Of a stretch of DNA of 64,000 nt, positions 43,104-52,137 are shown in pieces. The notes beneath the pieces are model-generated. The model worked only from the letters and a program-made list of their open reading frames with translations. It made no database searches and was not told where the DNA came from. The DNA is from Pseudomonas fluorescens. Lineage in GTDB: Bacteria; Pseudomonadota; Gammaproteobacteria; Pseudomonadales; Pseudomonadaceae. The position numbers and the translations under genes were made by a program. How positions within the stretch are numbered: the stretch's first letter is position 1; each line of letters opens with the position of its first letter. The stretch spans positions 5,907,001 through 5,971,000 of the forward strand of contig LR782234.1 of the NCBI GenBank assembly GCA_902825215.1. Reading direction: 5' to 3'.

Positions 43104-45977
43104 TCAGCGGTAATCGTCCACCGGGACACAAGCGCAGAACAGATTGCGATCGCCGTAAACGTTATCCACCCGATTCACCGCCGGCCAGTACTTGTGCGCC
43201 CTGGTGTGCGCATCCGGGGTAATTCCTTGCTCGATGCTGTACGGCCGCTCCCAGATGCCGGTGACATCGGCCAGGGTATGCGGCGCGCGTTTGAGCGGGT
43301 TGTCTTCCGCCGGCCAGTTACCGTTCTGCACTTCGCTGATTTCCGCGCGAATGCTCAGCATGGCGCCAATAAACCGATCCAGTTCAGCCTTGGATTCACT
43401 TTCGGTCGGCTCGACCATCAGCGTGCCCGGCACCGGAAAGGACATGGTCGGGGCGTGGAAACCGTAATCCATCAGGCGCTTGGCCACGTCTTCTTCGCTG
43501 ATGCCGGTCTGCGCTTTCAGCGGACGCAGATCAAGAATGCATTCATGCGCCACCCGCCCGTTACGCCCGGTGTACAGCACCGGGAACGCGCCGGATAAAT
43601 GCTGAGCCAGATAATTCGCCGCCAGAATCGCCACCTCACTGGCATCGGCCAGTTGCGGGCCCATCATGGCGATGTACATCCAGCTGATCGGCAGAATGCT
43701 CGCACTGCCCCACGGCGCGGCGCTGACTGCGCCGTTCTGCGCCAGTGGCCCGTCGATCGGCACCACCGGATGGTTGGCCACGAACGGCGCCAGGTGCGCG
43801 CGGATCCCGATCGGCCCCATGCCCGGCCCGCCACCACCGTGCGGGATGCAGAAGGTCTTGTGCAGATTCATGTGCGAAACATCGGCGCCGATATCCGCCG
43901 GCCGCGCCAAACCGACCTGCGCATTGAGGTTGGCGCCGTCCATGTACACTTGCCCGCCGTGCTGATGGATCACCTCGCAAATCTCGCTGATGCCCTCTTC
44001 GTACACCCCGTGGGTCGACGGATAGGTCGCCATCAGACACGACAGCTTGTTCCCCGCTTCAGCGGCTTTGGCTTTCAGATCATCGAGGTCGACATTGCCG
44101 GCCTCGTCGCATTCGACGATGACCACGCGCATGCCGGCCATCTGCGCCGACGCCGGATTGGTGCCATGGGCTGACGCCGGAATCAGGCAGATGTCGCGCG
44201 CGCCCTGCTGGCGGCTCTCGTGATATTTGCGGATCGCCAGCAGCCCGGCGTATTCGCCCTGCGCGCCGGAATTGGGCTGCATGCAGATCGCATCGAAGCC
44301 GGTGATCGCGCACAGCCAGCGCTCCAGCTCCTCGATCATCAACGTATAACCCACCGCCTGCTCGCGCGGTACGAACGGGTGCAGGTTGGCGAACTGCGGC
44401 CAGGTGATCGGGATCATTTCGCTGGTGGCGTTGAGTTTCATCGTGCAGGAGCCCAGCGGGATCATCGACTGGTTGAGCGCCAGGTCCTTGTTTTCCAGTT
44501 GCTTGAGGTAACGCAGCATCTCGGTTTCGCTGTGATGGGCGTTGAACACCGGATGACGCAGGTACGGCGTGGTGCGTTGCAGGGCGCCAGGAATTCCAGA
44601 GCCAATTTCCTCGGCATCCAGCGCGTCGACGTCCAGACCATGATCGGCGCCAAGCAGCACGTCGAACAGCCGCGCCACGGTGCTTTCATCGCAGGTTTCG
44701 TCGAGGCTCAGACCGAGGTGGCCACGGCCCAGAATGCGCAAATTGATCTGCGCGGCCTTGGCACTTTCGATGATCGCGGTCTGTGCCCCGCCGACGTCCA
44801 GTGTCAGCGTATCGAAGAATTGCGCATTGACTCGCTTGATGCCATGGCGCTCAAGCCCTGCGGCGAGAACGCAGGTCAGCCGATGCACGCGCTGGGCGAT
44901 TCGCCGCAGACCTTCCGGGCCGTGATACACCGCATAAAAACTGGCGATGTTGGCCAGCAGCACCTGAGCCGTGCAGATGTTCGAATTGGCCTTCTCCCGG
45001 CGGATATGTTGCTCGCGGGTCTGCAACGCCATGCGCAACGCGACATTGCCCCGGGTATCTTTCGAGACGCCGATGATCCGCCCCGGGATCGCCCGTTTGT
45101 ATTCTTCGCGGCTGGCAAAGAACGCCGCGTGCGGGCCGCCATAACCCATTGGCACGCCAAATCGCTGCGACGAACCGAATACCACGTCCGCGCCCAGTTC
45201 GCCCGGTGGTGTCAGCAGCAACAGGCTCAACAGATCGGTGGCGACGCAAGCCAGCGCCTGCTGCGCATGCAAGTGGGCGATCAGCGGTCGCAGATCGCGA
45301 ATCTCGCCATGGGTGTCGGGGTACTGCAGCAGCGCGCCGAACACCTCGTGTTGTTTCAGGTTATCCACAGCGTCGACGATCAGCTCGAAGCCGAAACCTT
45401 CCGCGCGGGTCTGCACCACGGAAAGGGTTTGCGGATGGCAGTTTTCATCGACGAAAAACACATTGCTCTTCGACTTCGCCACGCGTTTGGCCAGCGCCAT
45501 GGCCTCAGCCGCCGCCGTGGCTTCATCGAGCAGCGAGGCGTTGGCCAGTTCGAGGCCGGTGAGGTCGATGGTCAGTTGCTGGAAATTCAACAGCGCTTCG
45601 AGCCGGCCCTGAGCGATCTCTGGTTGGTACGGCGTGTACGCGGTGTACCAGCCGGGATTTTCCAGCACGTTGCGTAGGATGACGGTCGGCGTCAGGGTGC
45701 CGTGGTAGCCCATGCCGATCAGGCTGGTCCAGACCTGATTCTGCTCGGCATAGCCGCGCAGTTTCGCCAGCGCCGCCGGTTCGTCGAGGGCCGCCGGCAA
45801 GTCCAGCGCACGGTTGAAGCGAATCGCCGGCGGCACGGTCTGCTCGATCAATTCGACCCGACTGCCGAGGCCGAGGCTGTCGAGCATCGCCTGTTGCTCG
45901 GCGGTATCCGGGCCGAGGTGGCGGCGCGCAAAGGCATCGGGATCGCGTAACTGGCGCAGGGACGGCAACTGGGACAT
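43104..45977 (-). CDS. gcvP: Glycine dehydrogenase (decarboxylating) GcvP
   Basis: 957 residues, the fused P-protein of proteobacteria. It starts MSQLPSLRQLRDPDAFARRH. The PLP lysine lies in NLHKTFCIPHGGGGPGMGPI near residue 706, preceded by GAQGEYAGLLAIRKYH and ICLIPASAHGTNPASAQMAG. It decarboxylates glycine and passes the aminomethyl group to the lipoyl arm of GcvH. It follows gcvT and gcvH on the same strand, but a terminator and a REPIN lie in the 249-bp gcvH-gcvP spacer, so it may have its own promoter. Confidence 0.97.
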   Translation of the reverse strand: MSQLPSLRQLRDPDAFARRHLGPDTAEQQAMLDSLGLGSRVELIEQTVPPAIRFNRALDLPAALDEPAALAKLRGYAEQNQVWTSLIGMGYHGTLTPTVILRNVLENPGWYTAYTPYQPEIAQGRLEALLNFQQLTIDLTGLELANASLLDEATAAAEAMALAKRVAKSKSNVFFVDENCHPQTLSVVQTRAEGFGFELIVDAVDNLKQHEVFGALLQYPDTHGEIRDLRPLIAHLHAQQALACVATDLLSLLLLTPPGELGADVVFGSSQRFGVPMGYGGPHAAFFASREEYKRAIPGRIIGVSKDTRGNVALRMALQTREQHIRREKANSNICTAQVLLANIASFYAVYHGPEGLRRIAQRVHRLTCVLAAGLERHGIKRVNAQFFDTLTLDVGGAQTAIIESAKAAQINLRILGRGHLGLSLDETCDESTVARLFDVLLGADHGLDVDALDAEEIGSGIPGALQRTTPYLRHPVFNAHHSETEMLRYLKQLENKDLALNQSMIPLGSCTMKLNATSEMIPITWPQFANLHPFVPREQAVGYTLMIEELERWLCAITGFDAICMQPNSGAQGEYAGLLAIRKYHESRQQGARDICLIPASAHGTNPASAQMAGMRVVIVECDEAGNVDLDDLKAKAAEAGNKLSCLMATYPSTHGVYEEGISEICEVIHQHGGQVYMDGANLNAQVGLARPADIGADVSHMNLHKTFCIPHGGGGPGMGPIGIRAHLAPFVANHPVVPIDGPLAQNGAVSAAPWGSASILPISWMYIAMMGPQLADASEVAILAANYLAQHLSGAFPVLYTGRNGRVAHECILDLRPLKAQTGISEEDVAKRLMDYGFHAPTMSFPVPGTLMVEPTESESKAELDRFIGAMLSIRAEISEVQNGNWPAEDNPLKRAPHTLADVTGIWERPYSIEQGITPDAHTRAHKYWPAVNRVDNVYGDRNLFCACVPVDDYR

Positions 45978-46060
45978 GACGGGCTCTCCTGGCGGGTGCT
46001 GGGCGTCAATGCAACACGGTCAAACCAGCATAGCAGGCGATTTTTCAAGCTCACACGGTC

Positions 46061-46152
46061 CCTGTGGGAGCGAGCCTGCTCGCGAAGGCGTCATGTCAGT
46101 CTATTCAAATGTGACGGCTAAACCGCTTTCGCGAGCAGGCTCGCTCCCACAA
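46061..46152. repeat. REPIN between gcvH and gcvP
   Basis: Inverted arms CTGTGGGAGCGAGCCTGCTC and GCTTTCGCGAGCAGGCTCGC with an ~45-bp spacer, in the middle of the gcv gene cluster. Confidence 0.9.
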
Positions 46153-46184
46153 GGTTTTTTCGCAAGTGATGGTTCGTCGGGCAC

Positions 46185-46210
46185 AAAAAACCCCGACGAA
46201 TCGGGGCTTT
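46185..46210 (-). terminator. Intrinsic terminator downstream of gcvH
   Basis: On the minus strand: AAGCCCCGATTCGTCGGGGTT followed by TTTT, an 8-bp GC-rich stem, 17 nt after the gcvH stop. It lies inside the gcvT-gcvH-gcvP gene order. Confidence 0.85.
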
Positions 46211-46226
46211 GGGTATTGCTGACGAC

Positions 46227-46610
46227 TTACTCGCCGATGGCAGCCTTGTACGCCGCAGCATCCAGCAGCTTGTCCAGCTCGGCCTTGTCGCTTGGCTTGA
46301 GCTTGAAGATCCACGCGCCGTACGGGTCGGAGTTGAGCAGCTCGGGCGAACCGCCCAGCTCTTCGTTGATCGCGATGACTTCACCACTGACCGGGGCGTA
46401 GATGTCGGAAGCGGCTTTCACCGACTCGACCACACCGGACTGATCACCCGCAGCGAACACCTTGCCCACTTCGGTCAGTTCAACGAACACCACATCACCC
46501 AGCGCTTCCTGCGCGTGATCGCTGATGCCCACGGTGACGGTGCCGTCGGCTTCCAGACGCGCCCATTCGTGACTTTCGGCAAAACGCAGTTCGGCAGGGA
46601 TATCGCTCAT
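46227..46610 (-). CDS. gcvH: Glycine cleavage system H protein GcvH
   Basis: 127 residues with the lipoyl-lysine K65 in GVVESVKAASDIYAPVSGEV. It shuttles the aminomethyl intermediate between GcvP, GcvT and the lipoamide dehydrogenase. Starts MSDIPAELRFAESHEWARLE, normal full length. 48 nt downstream of gcvT. Confidence 0.96.
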   Translation of the reverse strand: MSDIPAELRFAESHEWARLEADGTVTVGISDHAQEALGDVVFVELTEVGKVFAAGDQSGVVESVKAASDIYAPVSGEVIAINEELGGSPELLNSDPYGAWIFKLKPSDKAELDKLLDAAAYKAAIGE

Positions 46611-46658
46611 CTTCAGTGTCCTCAGGAATTGGTCAGCGGTCGGCCCGCCGGAAAAAGG

Positions 46659-47741
46659 TTAGATCAAAGTCTTGCCATGACGCACGAAGGTCGGTCTGAC
46701 CACTCGCACCGGATACCACTTGCCACGGATTTCCACTTCGGCGCGGTCGGCAGTTGCCATCGGAACACGCGCCAGGGCAATCGATTTGCTCAGCGTAGGA
46801 GAGAAACTACCACTGGTGATCTCCCCTTCGCCAACATCTGCGATACGCACCACCTGATGAGCGCGCAAAACACCGCGTTCTTCCAGCACCAGGCCGACCA
46901 GTTTGTGCGCGACACCGGCGGATTTTTCCGCTTCCAGCGCCGCGCGGCCGATGAACTGGCGCGCGGCCGGTTCCCAGGCGATGCTCCAGGCCATGTTCGA
47001 GGCCAGCGGCGAAACGTCCTGATGAATGTCTTGCCCGTAGAGGTTCATTCCGGCCTCGACCCGCAAGGTATCGCGAGCGCCGAGGCCGATCGGGGAAATC
47101 CCGGCGCCGACCAGATCGTTGAAGAACCCTGGCGCCTGATCAGCCGGCAGGCAGATTTCCAGGCCATCCTCGCCGGTGTAACCGGTGCGCGCGATGAACC
47201 AGTCGCCGTCGCAGTAGCCTTCGAAGGGTTTGAGCTGCTGGATCAGGGTCGCACGGGACTGAGTCACCAGCTCGGCAATCTTGTGCCGGGCCTGCGGGCC
47301 TTGAATGGCGAGCATCGCCAGCTCGCTGCGTTCGTGCAGCTGCACGTCGTAACCGCCGAGCTGGGCACTCATCCACGCCAGATCCTGATCGCGGGTGGAG
47401 GCGTTGAACACCAGCCGGTACGCGTCGTCGAGGCGGTAGACGATCATGTCATCGACGATGCCGCCGCGCTCGTTGAGCATGGTGCTGTAGAGCGCCCGGC
47501 CGGGACGATGCAGGCGGTCGACGTCGTTGGCCAGCAAATGCTGAAGCCAGGCTTTGGCCTGGGGGCCGCTGACATCGATCACGGTCATGTGGGAAACATC
47601 GAACACCCCGCAATCGCGGCGCACTTCGTGGTGCTCCTCGACCTGCGAGCCGTAATGCAGTGGCATGTCCCAACCGCCAAAATCGACCATCTTCGCGCCG
47701 AGCGCGAGGTGCAGGTCATACAGAGGCGTACGCTGTCCCAT
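46659..47741 (-). CDS. gcvT: Glycine cleavage aminomethyltransferase GcvT
   Basis: 360 residues, starting MGQRTPLYDLHLALGAKMVD with GGAAGGAGAAACCC upstream. Tetrahydrofolate-binding and catalytic blocks are visible: FGGWDMPLHYGSQVEEHHEV, GVFDVSHMTVIDVSGPQA, FIARTGYTGEDGLEICLP and GLGARDTLRVEAGMNLYGQD. It transfers the methylene group to tetrahydrofolate and frees ammonia. First gene of the gcv cluster, with a ~125-nt leader that shows no glycine-riboswitch core. Confidence 0.96.
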   Translation of the reverse strand: MGQRTPLYDLHLALGAKMVDFGGWDMPLHYGSQVEEHHEVRRDCGVFDVSHMTVIDVSGPQAKAWLQHLLANDVDRLHRPGRALYSTMLNERGGIVDDMIVYRLDDAYRLVFNASTRDQDLAWMSAQLGGYDVQLHERSELAMLAIQGPQARHKIAELVTQSRATLIQQLKPFEGYCDGDWFIARTGYTGEDGLEICLPADQAPGFFNDLVGAGISPIGLGARDTLRVEAGMNLYGQDIHQDVSPLASNMAWSIAWEPAARQFIGRAALEAEKSAGVAHKLVGLVLEERGVLRAHQVVRIADVGEGEITSGSFSPTLSKSIALARVPMATADRAEVEIRGKWYPVRVVRPTFVRHGKTLI

Positions 47742-47867
47742 GGGTTTCTCCTTCCGGGCGTGGCGAAGGTGCGGACCGCCGCCAAGCGGACGAAAGCCTT
47801 GATGAACAGGGCTTTCAGCCGATTCCAGCGTACGGGTCTGTCAGACGGACCGCTCCGAATGCCGCGC

Positions 47868-47873
47868 ATTGTA
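47868..47873 (-). promoter_or_regulatory. Candidate -10 box upstream of gcvT
   Basis: TACAAT on the minus strand, a good sigma-70 -10 hexamer about 127 nt upstream of the gcvT ATG. The -35 position carries only a weak match (TAGTGA at 17-nt spacing). Confidence 0.35.
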
Positions 47874-47896
47874 GCCGCATGATGTAGGACTCACTA

Positions 47897-49513
47897 CTAA
47901 GTGTTTCGGTGCGCGGAACGACGAATCAGGCCGATGACCGGCAACAATCCGACCAGAACCAGCGTCAACGCCGGCAAGGACGCCCGCGCCCACTCGCCTT
48001 CACTGGTCATTTCAAAGATGCGCACTGCCAGCGTGTCCCAGCCAAACGGGCGCATCAGCAGGGTTGCGGGCATTTCCTTGAGCACATCGACGAACACCAG
48101 CAGCGCCGCGCTCAGCGTGCCGGGCAGCAGCAACGGCAGATACACTTTGAAAAACAGTCGCGGCCCACTGACACCCAGGCTACGTGCCGCTTCGGGCAAA
48201 GACGGCCGTATACGCGCCAGACTGCTTTCCAGCGGCCCGTAGGCGACCGCGATAAAGCGCACCAGGTACGCCATCAGCAATGCCGCGAGACTGCCGAGCA
48301 GCAGCGGCTTGCCGGCACCGCCAAGCCAGGCGGACATCGGAATCACCAGTTCGCGATCCAGATAACTGAAAGCGAGCATGATCGATACCGCCAGCACTGA
48401 ACCCGGCAGCGCATAGCCAAGGTTGGCCAGGCCGACGCCGGAATTGATCGCCGGCGTCGGCGCCAGCCGTCGGGCGAACGCCAGCAGCAAGGCGACGCTG
48501 ACCGTGATCAGCGCCGCCATCCCGCCCAGATACAACGTGTGCAGAATCAGCCCGGCGTAACGCTCGTCGAGATCGAAACGACCGCGCTGCCAGAACCACA
48601 CAATCAACTGCAACACTGGAATCACGAAAGCGCAGGCGAACACCAGTCCGCACCAGCTCATTGCGGCGAAGGCCTTGAGCCCTCGCAAGTGATACAGCGC
48701 TTTCACTCGTGGCCGTTCGTTGCCCGCCCGATTCGCCCCGCGGGCGCGACGCTCGCCGTACAGCACCAGCATCACCACCAGCAGCAACAGGCTGGCCAGT
48801 TGCGCCGCGCTCGACAGGCTGAAGAAGCCATACCAGGTCTTGTAGATGGCTGTGGTAAAGGTGTCGAAGTTGAACACCGACACCGCACCAAAATCCGCCA
48901 GGGTTTCCATCAGCGCCAGCGCCACGCCGGCACCGATCGCTGGCCGCGCCATCGGCAGTGCGACGCGCCAGAATGCCTGCCATGGGGACTGGCCAAGCAC
49001 ACGCGCGGCTTCCATCAGGCCCTTGCCCTGAGCGAGGAACGCGGTGCGTGCCAACAGGTAAACGTAGGGATAGAAGACCAGCACCAGCACGATGATGACC
49101 CCGCCGGTGGAGCGCACCCTTGGCAGACGCAGGCCGCTACCGAACCACTCACGCAAAACGCTCTGCACCGGGCCGGCGAAGTCGAGCAGGCCGACGAAAA
49201 CGAACGCCAGCACATAGGCGGGAATGGCGAAGGGCAGCATCAGCGCCCAGTCGAGCCAGCGCCGACCGGGGAATTCACACAGGCTGGTGAGCCAGGCGAG
49301 GCTGACGCCGAGCAGCGTCACGCCGAAACCGACGCCCAGCACCAGCGTCAGCGTGTTGCCGAGCAGGCGCGGCATCTGGGTTTGCCACAGGTGCGACCAG
49401 ATCTGCTGATCGATGGTCTGCCACGACAGCAGCAGAACGCTCAGGGGCAACAGCACCAGCGCGGCGATGGTGAAGACGATGGGGTACCAGCGGCGTTGGG
49501 CGGGGTGGGCCAA
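47897..49513 (-). CDS. Ferric-iron ABC transporter permease (FbpB-like, fused double permease)
   Basis: 538 residues if the TTG at 49513 is used; an ATG at 49564 lies inside a palindromic repeat and would add a repeat-encoded peptide (MCAHAERGHNH), so I reject it. About twelve membrane segments and two permease loops (LMEAARVLGQSPWQAFWRVA; LPEAARSLGVSGPRLFFKVY) show a duplicated BPD permease. With the adjacent iron-binding protein it forms a FbpAB/PA5216-5217-like importer; the ATPase is not next to it. Confidence 0.9.
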   Translation of the reverse strand: MAHPAQRRWYPIVFTIAALVLLPLSVLLLSWQTIDQQIWSHLWQTQMPRLLGNTLTLVLGVGFGVTLLGVSLAWLTSLCEFPGRRWLDWALMLPFAIPAYVLAFVFVGLLDFAGPVQSVLREWFGSGLRLPRVRSTGGVIIVLVLVFYPYVYLLARTAFLAQGKGLMEAARVLGQSPWQAFWRVALPMARPAIGAGVALALMETLADFGAVSVFNFDTFTTAIYKTWYGFFSLSSAAQLASLLLLVVMLVLYGERRARGANRAGNERPRVKALYHLRGLKAFAAMSWCGLVFACAFVIPVLQLIVWFWQRGRFDLDERYAGLILHTLYLGGMAALITVSVALLLAFARRLAPTPAINSGVGLANLGYALPGSVLAVSIMLAFSYLDRELVIPMSAWLGGAGKPLLLGSLAALLMAYLVRFIAVAYGPLESSLARIRPSLPEAARSLGVSGPRLFFKVYLPLLLPGTLSAALLVFVDVLKEMPATLLMRPFGWDTLAVRIFEMTSEGEWARASLPALTLVLVGLLPVIGLIRRSAHRNT

Positions 49514-49533
49514 GAAGACGATCTCGTTTAAAT

Positions 49534-49648
49534 GATTGTGCCCACGCTCTGCGTGGGCACACATCCTGTGATGCTCTGCGTCACGCTTTCAGCGGCACGA
49601 CGCAGAGCGTCGAGGGCTGCATTCCCACGCCGAGCGTGGGAATGATCA
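49534..49648. repeat. GATCGTTCCCACGC-type palindromic repeat, one degenerate arm
   Basis: Right arm GCATTCCCACGCCGAGCGTG followed by GGAATGATCA is near canonical. The left arm reads GATTGTGCCCACGCTCTGCG followed by TGGGCAC, diverged at the outer bases. It separates the iron-binding protein gene from the permease gene and contains the spurious upstream ATG of the latter. Confidence 0.8.
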
Positions 49649-49659
49649 GGACAGCAGAA

Positions 49660-50664
49660 TCAGTTCCAACCCGCCCGATCCATCATCCGGATCGCCTCAG
49701 CCTGACGCTTGCCCGCCACTTCCACCGGCAGGGTATCGGCAACAAACTTGCCCCACGCTGCCACTTCCTCGGAAGGCGCCACCGCCGGGTTGGCCGGGAA
49801 CTCCTGGTTCACGTCCGCAAAAATCTTCTGCGCTTCTGGCGTGGTCATCCATTCAACCAGAGCCTTGGCCGCTTCCGGGTGCGGCGCATGCTTGGTCAGG
49901 CCGATGCCCGACAGATTGACGTGCACGCCACGATCGGCCTGATTTGGCCAGAACAGCTTCACCGGCAGCTCAGGCTTCTGCTTGTGCAGGCGCCCGTAGT
50001 AATAGGTGTTGACGATGCCGACATCGCATTGCCCGGCGCTGATCGCTTCGAGCACGGCGACGTCATCGGAGAACACGTCGGTGGACAGGTTGTTGACCCA
50101 GCCCTTGAGGATCTTCTCGGTCTTCTCCGCGCCGTGGACTTCGATCATGGTGGCGGTGAGCGACTGGTTATAAACCTTCTTCGCGGTGCGCAGGCACAGG
50201 CGACCTTCCCAGTTCTTGTCGGCCAAGGCTTCGTAGGTGGTCAGCTCGCCCGGTTTTACCCGCTCGGTGGAATAGGCGATGGTCCGCGCGCGCAGGCTCA
50301 GGCCAGTCCAGGCGTGCGTGGACGAGCGATATTGCAACGGGATATTGGCGTCGATGGTTTTCGAGGTGAACGGCTGCAGGATGCCCATCTGCTCGGCCTG
50401 CCAGAGGTTGCCGGCGTCGACGGTGAGCAGCAGGTCGGCGGTGGCGTTTTCGCCTTCGGCCTTGATGCGCTGCATCAGCGGCGCTTCCTTGTCGGTGATG
50501 AACTTGATTTTCACCCCGGTCTTGGCGGTGTAGGCATCGAACACCGGTTTGATCAGCTCATCGATGCGCGACGAGTAAACCACCACCTCATCGGCGGCCT
50601 GGGCAGTGGTGCTGCCGATCAGGGTCAGGGCCAGTGCAGTCAGAAGACGCTTGGGTGCCAACAT
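49660..50664 (-). CDS. Periplasmic ferric-iron-binding protein (FbpA/FutA-like)
   Basis: 334 residues with a signal peptide (MLAPKRLLTALALTLIGSTT, cleavage after AQA). The mature start ADEVVVYSSRIDELIKPVFD and the tyrosine pair GIVNTYYYGRLHKQKP, expected to coordinate Fe(III), are characteristic of FbpA-type receptors. It precedes the double permease on the same strand, with a repeat in the ~146-nt gap. Iron-dependent (Fur) control is likely but no clear Fur box was identified. Confidence 0.92.
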   Translation of the reverse strand: MLAPKRLLTALALTLIGSTTAQAADEVVVYSSRIDELIKPVFDAYTAKTGVKIKFITDKEAPLMQRIKAEGENATADLLLTVDAGNLWQAEQMGILQPFTSKTIDANIPLQYRSSTHAWTGLSLRARTIAYSTERVKPGELTTYEALADKNWEGRLCLRTAKKVYNQSLTATMIEVHGAEKTEKILKGWVNNLSTDVFSDDVAVLEAISAGQCDVGIVNTYYYGRLHKQKPELPVKLFWPNQADRGVHVNLSGIGLTKHAPHPEAAKALVEWMTTPEAQKIFADVNQEFPANPAVAPSEEVAAWGKFVADTLPVEVAGKRQAEAIRMMDRAGWN

Positions 50665-50792
50665 GGGAGTGGTCTCTCGGTCGGGAAATGAGGGCCAAAT
50701 GATAAGGACTCACATTTACCATCACAATCGAACACTTGGGGAAGGCGTTACCAGATGTTGCACAGCGTTATTTTTGTGTCGGGTTAGCCGAC

Positions 50793-50889
50793 GCCATCGC
50801 TGGCAAGCCAGCTCCCACAAGGTTTTCGGTGTGTCCAACATTGATGTTTCACACCGACCACTGTGGGAGCGGGCTTGCCCGCGATGAGG
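50793..50889. repeat. Composite REPIN with arms of two different classes
   Basis: The left arm CATCGCTGGCAAGCCAGCTC belongs to the GAGCTGGCTTGCCAGC class; the right arm GTGGGAGCGGGCTTGCCCGC belongs to the GAGCGGGCTTGCCCGC class. Other REPINs in the window have both arms of one class. Confidence 0.85.
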
Positions 50890-50910
50890 CCATCAGCCTC
50901 GATGAAGGTG

Positions 50911-52134
50911 TCAGGGTTTGGCCAAGGCCGGCAGATCACCGGTCAACCCAAGGGCTTCACGCACAAACAAAGCCTTGGCCTCCGGCATTTTTTCGACGAG
51001 CTTCAACCCGGTATTACGCAACCAGCGAAGCGGCAGCGGATCAGCCTGGAACAACCGCTCAAAGCCTTCCATCGCCGCCATCAACGCGAGGTTATGCGGC
51101 ATCCGCCGACGCTCGTAACGGCTCAGTACTTTCACATCCGCCAAACGCTCACCGCGCTCCGCAGCCTGCAACAGCACCTCGGCCAGCACCGCCGCATCGA
51201 GGAAGCCCAGATTCACCCCCTGCCCTGCCAACGGGTGAATGGTGTGCGCCGCGTCGCCAATCAACGCCAGCCCTTCGGCCACGTAGCGTTTCGCGTGTCG
51301 CTGACGTAATGGCACGCAGACGCGCGGATCGGCGCTGATGATTTCACCCAGGCGCCCTTCGAACGCGCGTTCCAGTTCAGCGCAAAACGCGTCTTCATCA
51401 AGCGCCATCAAGCGCTCGGCTTCGCTCGGCGTGGTCGACCAGACGATCGAGCACCAGTCCTGCTGGCCGTCACGCTCCAGCGGCAGAAAGGCCAGCGGCC
51501 CGTGATCGGTGAAGCGCTGCCACGCGGTCAACTGATGCGGTTGGCTGCTGCGCACGCTGGTGACGATGGCGTGATGCAGGTAATCCCATTCGCGGGTCGC
51601 CACGCCAGTCAGGCGGCGTACCGCCGAGTTGGCGCCGTCCGCGGCGATCACCAGCGGCGCACGCAATGTGCGCCCGTCCGCCAGGGTCAGCAGCCAGTCG
51701 TCGCCGGAGCGACGCATCTGCTCCAGTCGCGCATTGGCCAGCATGCCCAGGTCACAGTCGTGCAAGCGCTCGAGCAAGGCATCCTGCACCACGCGGTTTT
51801 CGACGATGTGGCCGAGCACATCGGCATGCACGCTGCTCGCCGAAAAGTGAATCTGCCCGGTGCCGCTGCCGTCCCACACATGCATGTCGGTGTACGGGCT
51901 GGTGCGCCGTTCGACGATGCCGTCCCAGACGCCAAGGCGTTCGAGAATCCGTTGACTGGCCGCCGACAGCGCACTTACCCGCGGCTCGAACGGCGCCTCG
52001 GCAGCAAACGGTTTGACGCTCAACGGGCTGCCGTCGAGCAACAGCACTTCCAGGCCGCTGTCCTGCAACGCCAGCGCGAGGGCGCTGCCGACCATTCCGG
52101 CTCCGACAATCAGCAGATCTGCGCGAATTTCCAT
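50911..52134 (-). CDS. FAD-dependent ubiquinone-biosynthesis hydroxylase (UbiI/UbiF/VisC type)
   Basis: 407 residues. The N-terminal dinucleotide motif GAGMVGSALALAL (residues ~10-22), the middle DG-type motif VIAADGANSAVRRLTG, and the FAD-ribityl motif ALIGDAAHTIHPLAGQGVNL define the UbiH/UbiF/COQ6 flavin monooxygenases. It hydroxylates the ubiquinone ring during synthesis; the ring position cannot be decided here (UbiI-type C5 or UbiF-type C6). It is the second hydroxylase in the cluster with ubiH, separated by a short thioesterase-like gene. Confidence 0.92.
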   Translation of the reverse strand: MEIRADLLIVGAGMVGSALALALQDSGLEVLLLDGSPLSVKPFAAEAPFEPRVSALSAASQRILERLGVWDGIVERRTSPYTDMHVWDGSGTGQIHFSASSVHADVLGHIVENRVVQDALLERLHDCDLGMLANARLEQMRRSGDDWLLTLADGRTLRAPLVIAADGANSAVRRLTGVATREWDYLHHAIVTSVRSSQPHQLTAWQRFTDHGPLAFLPLERDGQQDWCSIVWSTTPSEAERLMALDEDAFCAELERAFEGRLGEIISADPRVCVPLRQRHAKRYVAEGLALIGDAAHTIHPLAGQGVNLGFLDAAVLAEVLLQAAERGERLADVKVLSRYERRRMPHNLALMAAMEGFERLFQADPLPLRWLRNTGLKLVEKMPEAKALFVREALGLTGDLPALAKP

Positions 52135-52137
52135 GCT

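Noticed and set aside
47742..47890. Glycine riboswitch upstream of gcvT
   Set aside because: The leader contains stems but not the conserved glycine-aptamer core; only a possible -10 box was found.
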